Positions 35,060 to 43,310 of a stretch of DNA of 64,000 nt are shown in pieces. The notes under the pieces were generated by a model. The model made no database searches and was not told the origin of the DNA. It was given only the letters and a program-made list of their open reading frames with translations. Both the position numbers and the translations under genes were made by a program. Source of the DNA: Bog-532 sp963732345 (lineage in GTDB: Bacteria > Actinomycetota > Actinomycetes > Streptosporangiales > Streptosporangiaceae); assembly GCA_963732345.1 (NCBI GenBank), contig CAVSZI010000001.1, positions 62,001 to 126,000 of the forward strand. The letters run 5' to 3'. Numbering within the stretch: the first letter of the stretch is position 1; the number at the start of each line of letters is the position of its first letter.

Positions 35060-37501
35060 ATGATCGAAAGCTTCCCCCGGCAGCAGGCGCGCACCCGCCG
35101 GTTCACCCTGGGCATGCCGCGAGCGTTCGCGATCTCCCCCGCCGGGGACCGGATCACCTTCCTGCGCAGCAAGAACGGCTCCGACCCGCTGACCTGTCTC
35201 TGGCTCTTCGATGTCGGCACCGGGACGGAACGGCTGATCGCGGACCCGACCGCGCTCAGCGCCGCTGGCGACGAGGACCCGCCGCCGGAGGAGAAGAGAC
35301 GCCGGGAGCGGGCCCGGGAGCAGGCCGGCGGCATCGTGTCGTACGCGGTGGACGCGGCCCTGCGGACGGCCGTGTTCAGCCTGGCGGGCCGGGTCTTCGC
35401 CGTCGATCTTGTTGCCAATGTGGCTGGTGGGGCCGTTGAGGTTGAGGGGGCCAGTGGGGCTGGCGGGATGGCTGGGCCGCGCGAACTGGCGCTGGTGACG
35501 CCTGCGCTGGATCCGCGGCCCGACCCGGCGGGACGGCGGGTCGCCTACGTGAGCGGGGGGGCCCTGCGGGTCGCGGATCTGGGCGCCGGGGGCGAGGCGG
35601 GCCCAGGCGACGAGGGCGGCACCGGGGACCGGGCGATAGCCAGGCCCGCGGACACTCCGGGGAACGACGCGGGCGTCACCTATGGGCTGGCCGAATTCAT
35701 CGCGGCTGAGGAGATGAACCGCACGCGGGGCTATTGGTGGGCGCCGGACGGCACCGCGGTGCTCGTCGCGCGGGTGGACGAGACTCCGGTCATGCGCTGC
35801 TATATCGCCGATCCGGCCAGTCCGGCGCGGCCCCCGGCGGTGGTCGCCTACCCGGCCGCGGGCACGCCCAACGCGGACGTCTCGCTGATCCTGGCCGACC
35901 TGGCTGGCCGGCCGACGCCCGTCGGATGGGACCGGGCGGCGTTCCCCTACCTGGTGACCGTCTGCTGGGACGACAAGGGCGGATCAGCCGACCCGCTGAT
36001 CGTGGTGCAGAGCCGTGACCAGCTCCGGATGCAGATCCTGGTCGCCGACCGGACCACCGGCGCGACCTCACTGCTGCGGGAGGACACCGACCCGCACTGG
36101 GTCGACATCGTCCCGGGGGTCCCCGCCTGGACGGCGGACGGCCGGATCGTCTGGACGGTCACCCAGGATGACACCCGGCGCCTGGTGGCCGCACCCCCGG
36201 GCGAGCTGTCCGGCGGGCGGGCCGAGCCGTTGACGCCGGCCGGCCTGCAGGTCCGCGAGATCCTCGGCGTCGATGAGAACACCGTCCTGTTCACCGCGTC
36301 GGACGAGCCCACGCAGATCGGCCTGTGGACCTACGGGCCGGACGGCCTGCGGCCGGTATCGGACCGCCCAGGGGTGTTCGGGGGGCGGCGCGCGGGCGGC
36401 ACCATGGTGATCACCGGCCGGACGCTGGACGGGGACGGCGCAGAGGTCCGGGTCCTGCGGGACGCGGGAGGCACCGGAGACCCTGGGGGCCAGAAAAGAC
36501 GCAAGGGGGATCAGTGGCATAAGCGGCCTGAGGGGCCGTTGGGACAGCAGCGGCGTAAGGGGCCGCAGGTGCGGGAGAGCCCAGAGGGGCAGGAGAGCCC
36601 AGAGGGGCAGGAGAATCGAGAGGGGCAGGGCGGCCCGGGGCTGCGGATCGCCTGCTACGACGAGACCCCGAACCTTCCCACGCCGCGGCCCGCCATGCTG
36701 TCGCTGGGCCCGCGCCAGATCCGTTCGGCCCTGCTGTTCCCCTCCTGGCACGAGCCGGGATCAGGGCCGCTGCCGGTGCTGCTCGACCCGTACGGCGGGC
36801 CGCATGCCCAGCGGGTGCTCGCGGCGCGCGGCGCCTACCTGACCTCCCAGTGGTTCGCCGAGCAGGGCTTCGCGGTGCTGGTCGCGGACGGGCGGGGCAC
36901 GCCGGGCCGGGGGCCGGCGTGGGACCGGGCCGTGGCCGGGAACCTCGCCGACCCGGTGCTGGCGGACCAGGTCGACGCGCTGCGCGCCGCCGCGGAACAA
37001 TTCAGTGACCTGGACCTCTCCCGGGTCGCGATCCGGGGCTGGTCGTTCGGCGGGTACCTGTCCGCACTGGCCGTGCTGCGCCGCCCGGACGTGTTCCACG
37101 CGGCGGTCGCCGGCGCCCCGGTAACCGAGTACCGCCTCTATGACACTCACTACACCGAGCGGTACCTGGGCCAGCCCGGGGACAACCCCGCGGCCTACGA
37201 CAACTGCTCGCCGGTCCGGGACGCCGGACGGCTCCATCGCGACGACCGGGGCAAGGACCGGGGCAAGGACGCGTTCCGCCCGATGATGCTCATTCACGGC
37301 CTGGCGGACGACAACGTGGTGGTGGCGCACACCCTGCGCCTGTCATCGGCGCTGCTCGCGGCGGGGTACGCGCATACGGTCCTGCCGCTGTCGGGGGTGA
37401 CCCACATGACGCCGCAGGAGGTCGTGGCGGAGAACCTGCTGCTGCTCCAGCTCGACTTTCTCCGTCAGTCGCTGGGTGAGGGCCAGCCCCCAGATATGTG
37501 A
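35060..37501 (+). CDS. S9-family serine peptidase (dipeptidyl-peptidase IV-like)
   Basis: 813 aa from ATG 35060 (AGGA nine bases upstream; the frame is open to 35012 but that overlaps the mshB start). The N-terminal beta-propeller (DPPIV-N) includes ARPADTPGNDAGVTYGLAEF and GYWWAPDGTAVLVARVDETP. The C-terminal alpha/beta hydrolase has the nucleophile in IRGWSFGGYLSALAVL, Asp in IHGLADDNVVV and His in SGVTHMTPQEV. A charged low-complexity insert (SPEGQESPEGQENREG) sits between them. No signal peptide, so likely a cytosolic X-Pro or oligopeptidase. Confidence 0.9.
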   Translation: MIESFPRQQARTRRFTLGMPRAFAISPAGDRITFLRSKNGSDPLTCLWLFDVGTGTERLIADPTALSAAGDEDPPPEEKRRRERAREQAGGIVSYAVDAALRTAVFSLAGRVFAVDLVANVAGGAVEVEGASGAGGMAGPRELALVTPALDPRPDPAGRRVAYVSGGALRVADLGAGGEAGPGDEGGTGDRAIARPADTPGNDAGVTYGLAEFIAAEEMNRTRGYWWAPDGTAVLVARVDETPVMRCYIADPASPARPPAVVAYPAAGTPNADVSLILADLAGRPTPVGWDRAAFPYLVTVCWDDKGGSADPLIVVQSRDQLRMQILVADRTTGATSLLREDTDPHWVDIVPGVPAWTADGRIVWTVTQDDTRRLVAAPPGELSGGRAEPLTPAGLQVREILGVDENTVLFTASDEPTQIGLWTYGPDGLRPVSDRPGVFGGRRAGGTMVITGRTLDGDGAEVRVLRDAGGTGDPGGQKRRKGDQWHKRPEGPLGQQRRKGPQVRESPEGQESPEGQENREGQGGPGLRIACYDETPNLPTPRPAMLSLGPRQIRSALLFPSWHEPGSGPLPVLLDPYGGPHAQRVLAARGAYLTSQWFAEQGFAVLVADGRGTPGRGPAWDRAVAGNLADPVLADQVDALRAAAEQFSDLDLSRVAIRGWSFGGYLSALAVLRRPDVFHAAVAGAPVTEYRLYDTHYTERYLGQPGDNPAAYDNCSPVRDAGRLHRDDRGKDRGKDAFRPMMLIHGLADDNVVVAHTLRLSSALLAAGYAHTVLPLSGVTHMTPQEVVAENLLLLQLDFLRQSLGEGQPPDM

Positions 37502-37761
37502 GGTCCCGCATAGGGCCCTTCGCCCCTGGGTGAGAACGGTCCGGGCGTATACAAAGTCCCGCACAGGTCGATTCGGCTAAACAGTGCGCGCACGGCCGGT
37601 GCGGGCGGGCAGTGTAGCAAGTGTCACAGGCGTGAAGAGCTTCCAGGGGCAGAATTTGGCGGTCTACTGGAATAAGTTCGTGAGCACAAGAACACCCGCG
37701 GGCGACGGGGCATGGCCGGAGCGGGCGCGACCATAACGACAAGGCAGCGAGGACGTCGAGG
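37502..37761 (+). promoter_or_regulatory. Promoter region of the sdhCAB operon
   Basis: 260 bp with no gene. It contains A/T-richer patches (GTATACAAAGTCCC; GAATTTGGCGGTCTACTGGAATAAGTTCG) that may be promoter elements. I looked for a Rex-type inverted repeat and did not find a convincing one. Confidence 0.35.
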
Positions 37762-38568
37762 ATGACGCAAGCTACGGAGTCGCCGGCGAGAACGCGGGCG
37801 CAGATCGCGGAGAAAACGCTCCGCACGGACCCTTGGTGGCGACAGCCTGGCATCGTGCTCACGCTGCTCACCATCTGGGTCCTGTACGCGACCGTGCGGG
37901 TCTTCATGGGCAGCTACTACTGGGTACCGGCCTACCACTACCTGACACCGTTCTACTCGCCGTGTGTGAGCGGCGAGTGCGTGCCCGGATCCAGCAGCCT
38001 CGGCCACTGGTTCCCGGCCGTGCCGCCGATCATCCCGTACGCGATCGTCTCGCTGGTATTCGTGCTGGGCTTCCGGCTGACCTGCTACTACTACCGGCGC
38101 GCGTACTACCGGGCCTTCTGGCGGGCGCCGGCCGCGTGCGCGGTGCGTGAACCGCACGAGAAGTACACCGGCGAGACCAGGTTCCCGCTGATCATGCAGA
38201 ACCTGCACCGCTACTTCTTCTACGTCGTGATCCTCATCTCGATCCTCAACACCTACGACGCGGTCCAGGCGTTCCACGGCAAGACAGGCGGGGTCGGGTT
38301 CGGCCTGGGCACGCTGATCATCGTGGTGAACGTGGTGCTGCTGTGGGGGTACACGCTGTCCTGCCACTCGTGCCGGCACATCACTGGCGGCCGGCTCAGG
38401 AACTTCTCCAAACACCCGGCCCGGTACTGGGCCTGGACCCAGATCTCCAAGCTCAACGCGAAGCACATGCAGCTCGCGTGGACGACGCTGGGGACCCTGA
38501 TGCTGACCGACCTGTACGTCATGCTCGTGGCCAGCGGCACGATCAGCGATCTGCGATTCTTCAACTGA
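37762..38568 (+). CDS. sdhC: Succinate dehydrogenase membrane subunit (SdhC-like)
   Basis: 268-aa protein with about five transmembrane helices (IVLTLLTIWVLYATVRVFMG; IIPYAIVSLVFVLGFRLTCY; YFFYVVILISILNTY; LIIVVNVVLLWGYTLSC; TLGTLMLTDLYVMLVASG) and several conserved His residues (HKYT-like HEKYTGE, NLHRYFF, SCHSCRHITGG) that may bind haem. It belongs to the actinobacterial type of membrane anchor found before sdhA and sdhB, and is not similar to E. coli SdhC. It passes electrons from SdhB to menaquinone. Confidence 0.85.
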   Translation: MTQATESPARTRAQIAEKTLRTDPWWRQPGIVLTLLTIWVLYATVRVFMGSYYWVPAYHYLTPFYSPCVSGECVPGSSSLGHWFPAVPPIIPYAIVSLVFVLGFRLTCYYYRRAYYRAFWRAPAACAVREPHEKYTGETRFPLIMQNLHRYFFYVVILISILNTYDAVQAFHGKTGGVGFGLGTLIIVVNVVLLWGYTLSCHSCRHITGGRLRNFSKHPARYWAWTQISKLNAKHMQLAWTTLGTLMLTDLYVMLVASGTISDLRFFN

Positions 38569-38581
38569 GGCGGCATTAGGC

Positions 38582-40503
38582 ATGACCGATATCCAGCGTT
38601 TTTCCTACGACGTCGTGGTGATCGGCGCGGGCGGCTCGGGGCTCCGGGCCGCGATCGAGGCCCGGCAGCGGGGCAAGAAGACGGCGATCATCTCCAAGTC
38701 CCTGTTCGGCAAGGCCCACACGGTCATGGCCGAGGGCGGTGCCGCCGCCGCGATGGGGAACGTCAACCCGCGCGACAACTGGCAGGTGCACTTCCGGGAC
38801 ACCATGCGCGGCGGCAAGCTCATCAACAACTGGCGGATGGCCGAACTGCACGCCAAGGAGGCGCCGGACCGCATCTGGGAGCTCGAGGCCTGGGGCGCGC
38901 TGTTCGACCGCACCAAGGACGGCAAGATCAGCCAGCGGAACTTCGGCGGCCACGAGTACCCCCGGCTGGCGCACGTCGGCGACCGGACCGGCCTGGAGCT
39001 GATCCGCACGCTGCAGCAGAGGGTCGTCGCGCTGCAGCAGGAGGACGCCGCCTCGCGGGGCAACCCGGAGGCGATGATCAAGGTCTTCGCGGAGACCACG
39101 ATCACCGAGCTGGTCAAGGACGCGGGCGGGCGGATCGCGGGCGCGTTCGGCTACTTCCGGGACACCGGGAAGTTCGTGTTCTTCGAGGCCCCGGCCGTCG
39201 TGCTGGCCACCGGCGGCATCGGCAAGACGTTCAAGGTCACCTCCAACTCCTGGGAGTACACCGGCGACGGGCACGCGCTGGCCCTGCTGGCCGGGGCGAA
39301 CCTGCTCAACATGGAGTTCGTCCAGTTCCACCCGACCGGCATGGTCTGGCCCTTGTCGGTGCGCGGCCTGCTGGTGACTGAGTCGGTCCGCGGTGACGGC
39401 GGCGTGCTGCGCAACTCCGAGGGCAAGCGCTTCATGTTCAACTACGTACCGGACGTGTTCCGGGCGCAGTACGCGGAGACCGAGGAAGAGGGCGACCGCT
39501 GGTACACCGACCCGGAGCACAACCGCCGGCCGCCGGAGCTGCTGCCCCGGGACGAGGTCGCCCGGTCCATCAACTCCGAGATCAAGGCCGGGCGTGGCTC
39601 CCCGCACGGCGGCGTATTCCTCGACGTATCCACGCGGCTGCCCGCCGAGGAGATACTGCGGAAGCTGCCGTCAATGCACCACCAGTTCCTGGAACTGGCC
39701 GGCGTCGACATCACCAAGGAGCCGATGGAGGTCGGTCCCACCTGCCACTACATGATGGGCGGGGTGGAGGTCGAGCCGGACACCGCGGCCACGGCCGTGC
39801 CCGGGCTGTTCGCGGCGGGCGAGGTCGCAGGCGGTTTCCATGGGTCGAACCGGCTCGGCGGCAACTCGCTGTCCGACCTGCTCGTCTTCGGCCGGCGGCC
39901 GGCCTCGGCGCGGCGGACTACCTGGATGGGCTGCCCGGCCGGCCGGAGGCCACGGCCGCCGGCCTGGAGGCCGCCGCCACGGAGGCGGCCGCGCCGCTGG
40001 AGCGGGCCGGCGGGGAGAACCCGTACGCGGTGCACGCCGACCTGCAGCAGACCATGAACGACCTGGTCGGGCTGATCCGGCGGGAGTCGGAGATGACGAC
40101 CGCGCTGAAGGAGCTGGAAAAGTACCGGCAGCGCGTCAGCCAGGTCAGCGCCGCGGGCGGGCCCGGCTACAACCCTGGCTGGCACCTCGCGCTCGACCTG
40201 CGCAACATGCTCCTGGTCGCGGAGTGCGTGGGGATGGCGGCGCTGGAGCGGCAGGAGTCGCGCGGCGGCCACACCCGCGACGACTACCCGGCGATGTCGC
40301 CGGAATGGCGGAAGGTCAACCTGATCTGCTCGATATCCGGCGATCACGTGGCGCTCTGGCGCCAGCCGGTGAAGCCGATGCGGCCCGACCTGATGGCGCT
40401 GTTCGACCGCTCGGAGCTGACGAAGTACCTGACCGAAGAGGAGCTTCCCGCGGAGGCCCCGGCCGCCGCTCCCGGGACGGCCACGCAAGAGGAGACGCAC
40501 TGA
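38582..40503 (+). CDS. sdhA: Succinate dehydrogenase flavoprotein subunit, frameshifted
   Basis: FAD-binding catalytic subunit. The N-terminal dinucleotide fold VVVIGAGGSGLRAAIEARQR, HTVMAEGGAAAAMGN (FAD attachment His), HPTGMVWPLSVRGLLVTESV and FHGSNRLGGNSLSDLLVFGR are normal. At 39898/39899 the frame is lost: one extra G gives the expected FGRRAGLGAADYLDGLPG, and the correct C-terminus then continues in the other frame (LQQTMNDLVGLIRRESEMTT to TQEETH) to 40503. As read, the first frame ends at 40057 with Arg/Pro-rich nonsense. The function is normally essential, so a sequence error is likely. Confidence 0.93.
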
Positions 40504-40504
40504 C

Positions 40505-41290
40505 ATGGGTGACCAGGCAAACCTGCGCGTGTGGCGCGGCGACGCGGGCGCAGGAAAGCTCACCGACTACCAGGTGGAGGTCAGCGAGGGCGAGGTGGTC
40601 CTGGACGTCCTGCACCGGCTGCAGGCCACCCAGACTGGCGACCTGGCCATCCGGTGGAACTGCAAGGCCGGCAAGTGCGGCTCCTGCTCGATGGAGATCA
40701 ACGGGCGCCCCCGGCTCGCGTGCATGACGCGGATGTCGATCTTCCAGCCGGACGAAGTCCTGACCATCACGCCGCTGCGGACCTTCCCGGTCATCCGGGA
40801 CCTGGTCACCGACGTCTCGTTCAACTACACGAAGGCCCGGCAGATCCCGTCGTTCTCCCCGGACCCGTCGATCAAGCCGGGCGAGTTCCGGATGCAGCAG
40901 GTCGACGTGAACCGGTCGCAGGAGTTCCGCAAGTGCATCGAGTGCTACCTGTGCCAGGACGTCTGCCACGTCATCCGTGACCACCCCGAGAACGAGCGCC
41001 CCTTCGCCGGGCCGCGCTTCCTGATGCGGGTGGCCGAACTGGAGATGCACCCGGCCGACGAGGCCGACCGGCGTGAGATCGCGCAGGACGACTTCGGCCT
41101 CGGCTACTGCAACATCACCAAGTGCTGCACCGAAGTCTGCCCCGAGCACATCAAGATCACCGACAACGCGCTGATCCCTATGAAGGAGCGCGTGGTCGGG
41201 CGGAAGTACGACCCGCTGGTCTGGCTCGGCTCCAAGATCGGGCGCCGCCCGGCGCCGAAGGACACGCCCGAGGTCCCGAACACGGTCTGA
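40505..41290 (+). CDS. sdhB: Succinate dehydrogenase iron-sulfur subunit
   Basis: 261 aa. The 2Fe-2S site is in NCKAGKCGSCSMEINGRPRL. 4Fe-4S and 3Fe-4S ligands lie in CIECYLCQDVCHVIRDHPE and CNITKCCTEVCPEHIKIT. It moves electrons from the SdhA flavin to the membrane subunit. ATG 40505 is one base after the sdhA stop, with GAGGAG about nine bases upstream. It ends the operon: tandem repeats and a hairpin with a T tract follow. Confidence 0.95.
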   Translation: MGDQANLRVWRGDAGAGKLTDYQVEVSEGEVVLDVLHRLQATQTGDLAIRWNCKAGKCGSCSMEINGRPRLACMTRMSIFQPDEVLTITPLRTFPVIRDLVTDVSFNYTKARQIPSFSPDPSIKPGEFRMQQVDVNRSQEFRKCIECYLCQDVCHVIRDHPENERPFAGPRFLMRVAELEMHPADEADRREIAQDDFGLGYCNITKCCTEVCPEHIKITDNALIPMKERVVGRKYDPLVWLGSKIGRRPAPKDTPEVPNTV

Positions 41291-41303
41291 GAGTCTCCTT
41301 CGC

Positions 41304-41423
41304 CGGGGGCTCCCTGTATTCGGGGGCTCCCTGTATTCGGGGGCTCCCTGTATTCGGGGGCTCCCTGTATTCGGGGGCTCCCTGGCCCGGGGGCTCCCTG
41401 GCCGGGGGCTCCCTGTATTCGGG
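41304..41423 (+). repeat. 17-bp tandem repeat after sdhB
   Basis: CGGGGGCTCCCTGTATT occurs four times exactly (41304, 41321, 41338, 41355), then in four shortened or altered forms (GGGGGCTCCCTGGCC) up to about 41423. It begins 14 bp after the sdhB stop and leads directly into the terminator-like hairpin. Confidence 0.9.
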
Positions 41424-41448
41424 CTCCCTGGCCCGGGAGGCTCTTTTT
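41424..41448 (+). terminator. Intrinsic terminator-like hairpin of the sdh operon
   Basis: CTCCC/GGGAG stem around TGGCCC, followed by GCTCTTTTT. The short stem and T tract are derived from the last copy of the 17-bp repeat. Weak but well placed. Confidence 0.5.
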
Positions 41449-41838
41449 CGGCCGAACGGGACACGGCAGACGTTCGCCGCCGTGCTCGCGCCCTACCCGG
41501 AGCGGGTGCGGCGGCGCTGTGCGTCCGGAAGCCGGTACGAGGACCGGGGCGGGGACGGGGCGCCGGGATGCTGCCCGGCAAGGCGATCAGGCCCGGAGCC
41601 GCTGCCCCGGCCGACCGGACCGGAAATCGCTACCTGGCCGGTGCCGGCCGGCGCCCGCCGTCTCCCGTCGATCAGGCATGGTGGAAGGACTACCGGGACC
41701 GGCTGGAGCGGGCCGCGCAGCAGGCCGCCCGATCTTAGCGGCCGCCCGCGCAGCGGCCGCCGGGGCTTAAGGGGCGCCCCGGCACAGTTCCCCCGGAAGC
41801 TTTACCGGGACGGGCCGCTCAGGCAGCGGGCCGCCGTG

Positions 41839-42420
41839 CTAGCTGAGGGTCTTCTCCAGCCAGTGGTGGGCGTAGGGCTCGTCGTTGAACGGGGCGACCT
41901 CGCGGTAGCCGGCGGCCTGGTACAGGGCGATCGCCTCGCGCAAGGTGCGGTTGGTCTCCAGCTGGACGGCGCGCGCGTGGCCGGCTGCCGCGCGGGCCTC
42001 CAGCTCGGCGAGAAGACGGCGGCCGAGCCCGAGCCCGCGGGCGGCCGGAGACACCCACATCCGCTTGATGTAGGCCGGCTCATCAGCGTGGAATCTGATG
42101 CCGCCGCAGCCGACCGGCTCACCGTGCAGGCTGGCGACCAGGAAGAGACCCGCCGGCGGGGTCAAATCCTCGTCCCCCATGAGGCTCCGGGCCGGGTCGA
42201 AGCCAGCGTCGAAGCGGCGGTCGATCTCCGCGAAGTAGGCCTGCAGGCAGGAACGGGCGTCCGGGTGGCGGGGATCCCGCACGATGACCTCGACCGCCGA
42301 AGCGGTCAGCAGCCGCTCGGTTTCGGCCATCGCCTGAACCAGCCGGGTCCGCTGCCGCGGGCTGAGCGGGCCGAGAATGGCAGCGGAGCTCCGGACCTGG
42401 CTGACCATCTCCTCGTCCAT
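41839..42420 (-). CDS. GNAT acetyltransferase with only a remnant of an N-terminal MarR domain
   Basis: 193 aa from ATG 42420. Residues 1-40 (MVSQVRSSAAILGPLSPRQR then TRLVQAMAETERLL) match the end of a MarR domain in MarR-GNAT fusion proteins, but the winged helix itself is missing and not present in another frame upstream. The GNAT domain is complete: LFLVASLHGEPVGCGGIRFH, IKRMWVSPAARGLGLGRRLL (acetyl-CoA loop) and ETNRTLREAIALYQAAGYRE. A perfect dyad lies five bases upstream of the start. No good ribosome site was seen; a leaderless or decayed gene is possible. Confidence 0.75.
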   Translation of the reverse strand: MDEEMVSQVRSSAAILGPLSPRQRTRLVQAMAETERLLTASAVEVIVRDPRHPDARSCLQAYFAEIDRRFDAGFDPARSLMGDEDLTPPAGLFLVASLHGEPVGCGGIRFHADEPAYIKRMWVSPAARGLGLGRRLLAELEARAAAGHARAVQLETNRTLREAIALYQAAGYREVAPFNDEPYAHHWLEKTLS

Positions 42421-42424
42421 TCCC

Positions 42425-42436
42425 TGACTATAGTCA
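42425..42436. promoter_or_regulatory. Perfect 12-bp palindrome TGACTATAGTCA (operator-like)
   Basis: Exact dyad immediately upstream of the GNAT gene and about 100 bp upstream of the small lipoprotein ORF on the other strand. MarR-family regulators often bind palindromes of this size and composition. It is A/T-rich for this genome, which makes a chance origin less likely. Confidence 0.5.
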
Positions 42437-42533
42437 GAGGAATCGTGGCGGGCGCGTTCCCTCCAACCCTCCGCCGGCCAGCACCGCCTCCAGGGACAGG
42501 AGCGGAGTTCGCTGGCGTGAGGGAGATCGCGGA

Positions 42534-42680
42534 ATGCATAAAGCCACAACCGCCCGCATGGCTCTAACTGCCCTGGTGCCGACGGCAGGCGCGGCCGCGC
42601 TGGCCGCCTGCTCGGCGGGTCCTCCGGTGCTTCCGGCCCGGCGCCGAGCCGGACGGGAACCGTGCCGACCTCCGCTGTAA
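42534..42680 (+). CDS. Short ORF with lipoprotein signal peptide (possibly frameshifted)
   Basis: 48 aa. MHKATTARMALTALVPTAGA then AALAACSAGPP gives a basic start, a hydrophobic core and a LAAC lipobox. After the Cys it reads Arg/Pro-rich to TAA. With one extra base after the Cys it would continue as a typical Ser/Gly lipoprotein linker (GASGPAPSRTGTVPTSAV). It may be the decayed start of a lipoprotein gene. Confidence 0.4.
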   Translation: MHKATTARMALTALVPTAGAAALAACSAGPPVLPARRRAGREPCRPPL

Positions 42681-42780
42681 GGGCGTTGTGGACGTTGGGG
42701 ACCTTCGGCACTGACGGTGCGCATGGGACCGATAGCAATATAAGTAGAGGAAGTGAGAACGTTCCGCGAGGGGGATCGAC

Positions 42781-42945
42781 ATGGTGTGGACCTTTACCGC
42801 CGGCATCATCTACCTGATACTCATGATCACTCTTGGTGTCATGACGATCAGGAAGGGCCATTGGATCATGTTCATCATCGGGTTCTTCCTGCCATTCCTC
42901 TGGCTCATCGGCGCGCTGATGCCGTCGCGGAGGGCCGCCTACTAA
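42781..42945 (+). CDS. Small two-helix membrane protein
   Basis: 54 aa: MVWTFTAGIIYLILMITLGV, a short TIRKGHW turn, then IMFIIGFFLPFLWLIGALMP and a basic tail RRAAY. The ATG is preceded by GAGGGGG. Two hydrophobic helices with a basic loop and basic C-terminus are visible. It resembles small actinobacterial membrane proteins of unknown role. Coding is supported by the clean hydrophobic pattern rather than by codon bias alone. Confidence 0.6.
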   Translation: MVWTFTAGIIYLILMITLGVMTIRKGHWIMFIIGFFLPFLWLIGALMPSRRAAY

Positions 42946-43310
42946 CCCACGTACTTAGAGCGAGCTTCGCACGGAAGCTGCTCGACCGTTACCGAAAACA
43001 ACGGTCCCTGCCCATTCTGGGCCACGATCCCTCCTGCCAGCCGTCTGCGAGGCGCCACAGCAAGGGGATTCAGCGCATGCGACGGCCCTCTACACCGCCC
43101 ACCCCGGCGGGAACAGCTGGGCTCACAACCATTGCGGAACGCTAGCAAATCGGGGTGAAGCGGAAGGCCGCGAACGAGCCCGCGACACCGGGTAACCGGT
43201 GACCGGCAGATAAGCAGCCTTGGGCCCGAAGGGCATAAGCGCTGCACGGCCTCGGTGCTGCTGAGCTCGCCGGGCCCGGGGCCCGCCTGGCTAGCCGGCG
43301 AAGCAGGCGG
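42946..43310. other. 365-bp gap without a gene
   Basis: No frame on either strand has coding character. Mixed base composition, no clear hairpin with a T tract, no repeat. It separates the small membrane protein from the 3' end of typA. Confidence 0.4.

Noticed and set aside
37502..37761. Rex redox-repressor site upstream of sdhC
   Set aside because: No TTGTGA-N6-TCACAA-like inverted repeat was found on reading both strands.
41304..41423. Possible coding repeat (GGSLYSGAP) after sdhB
   Set aside because: It is just the translation of a 17-bp tandem repeat, which shifts frame every unit; no start or codon bias supports a gene.
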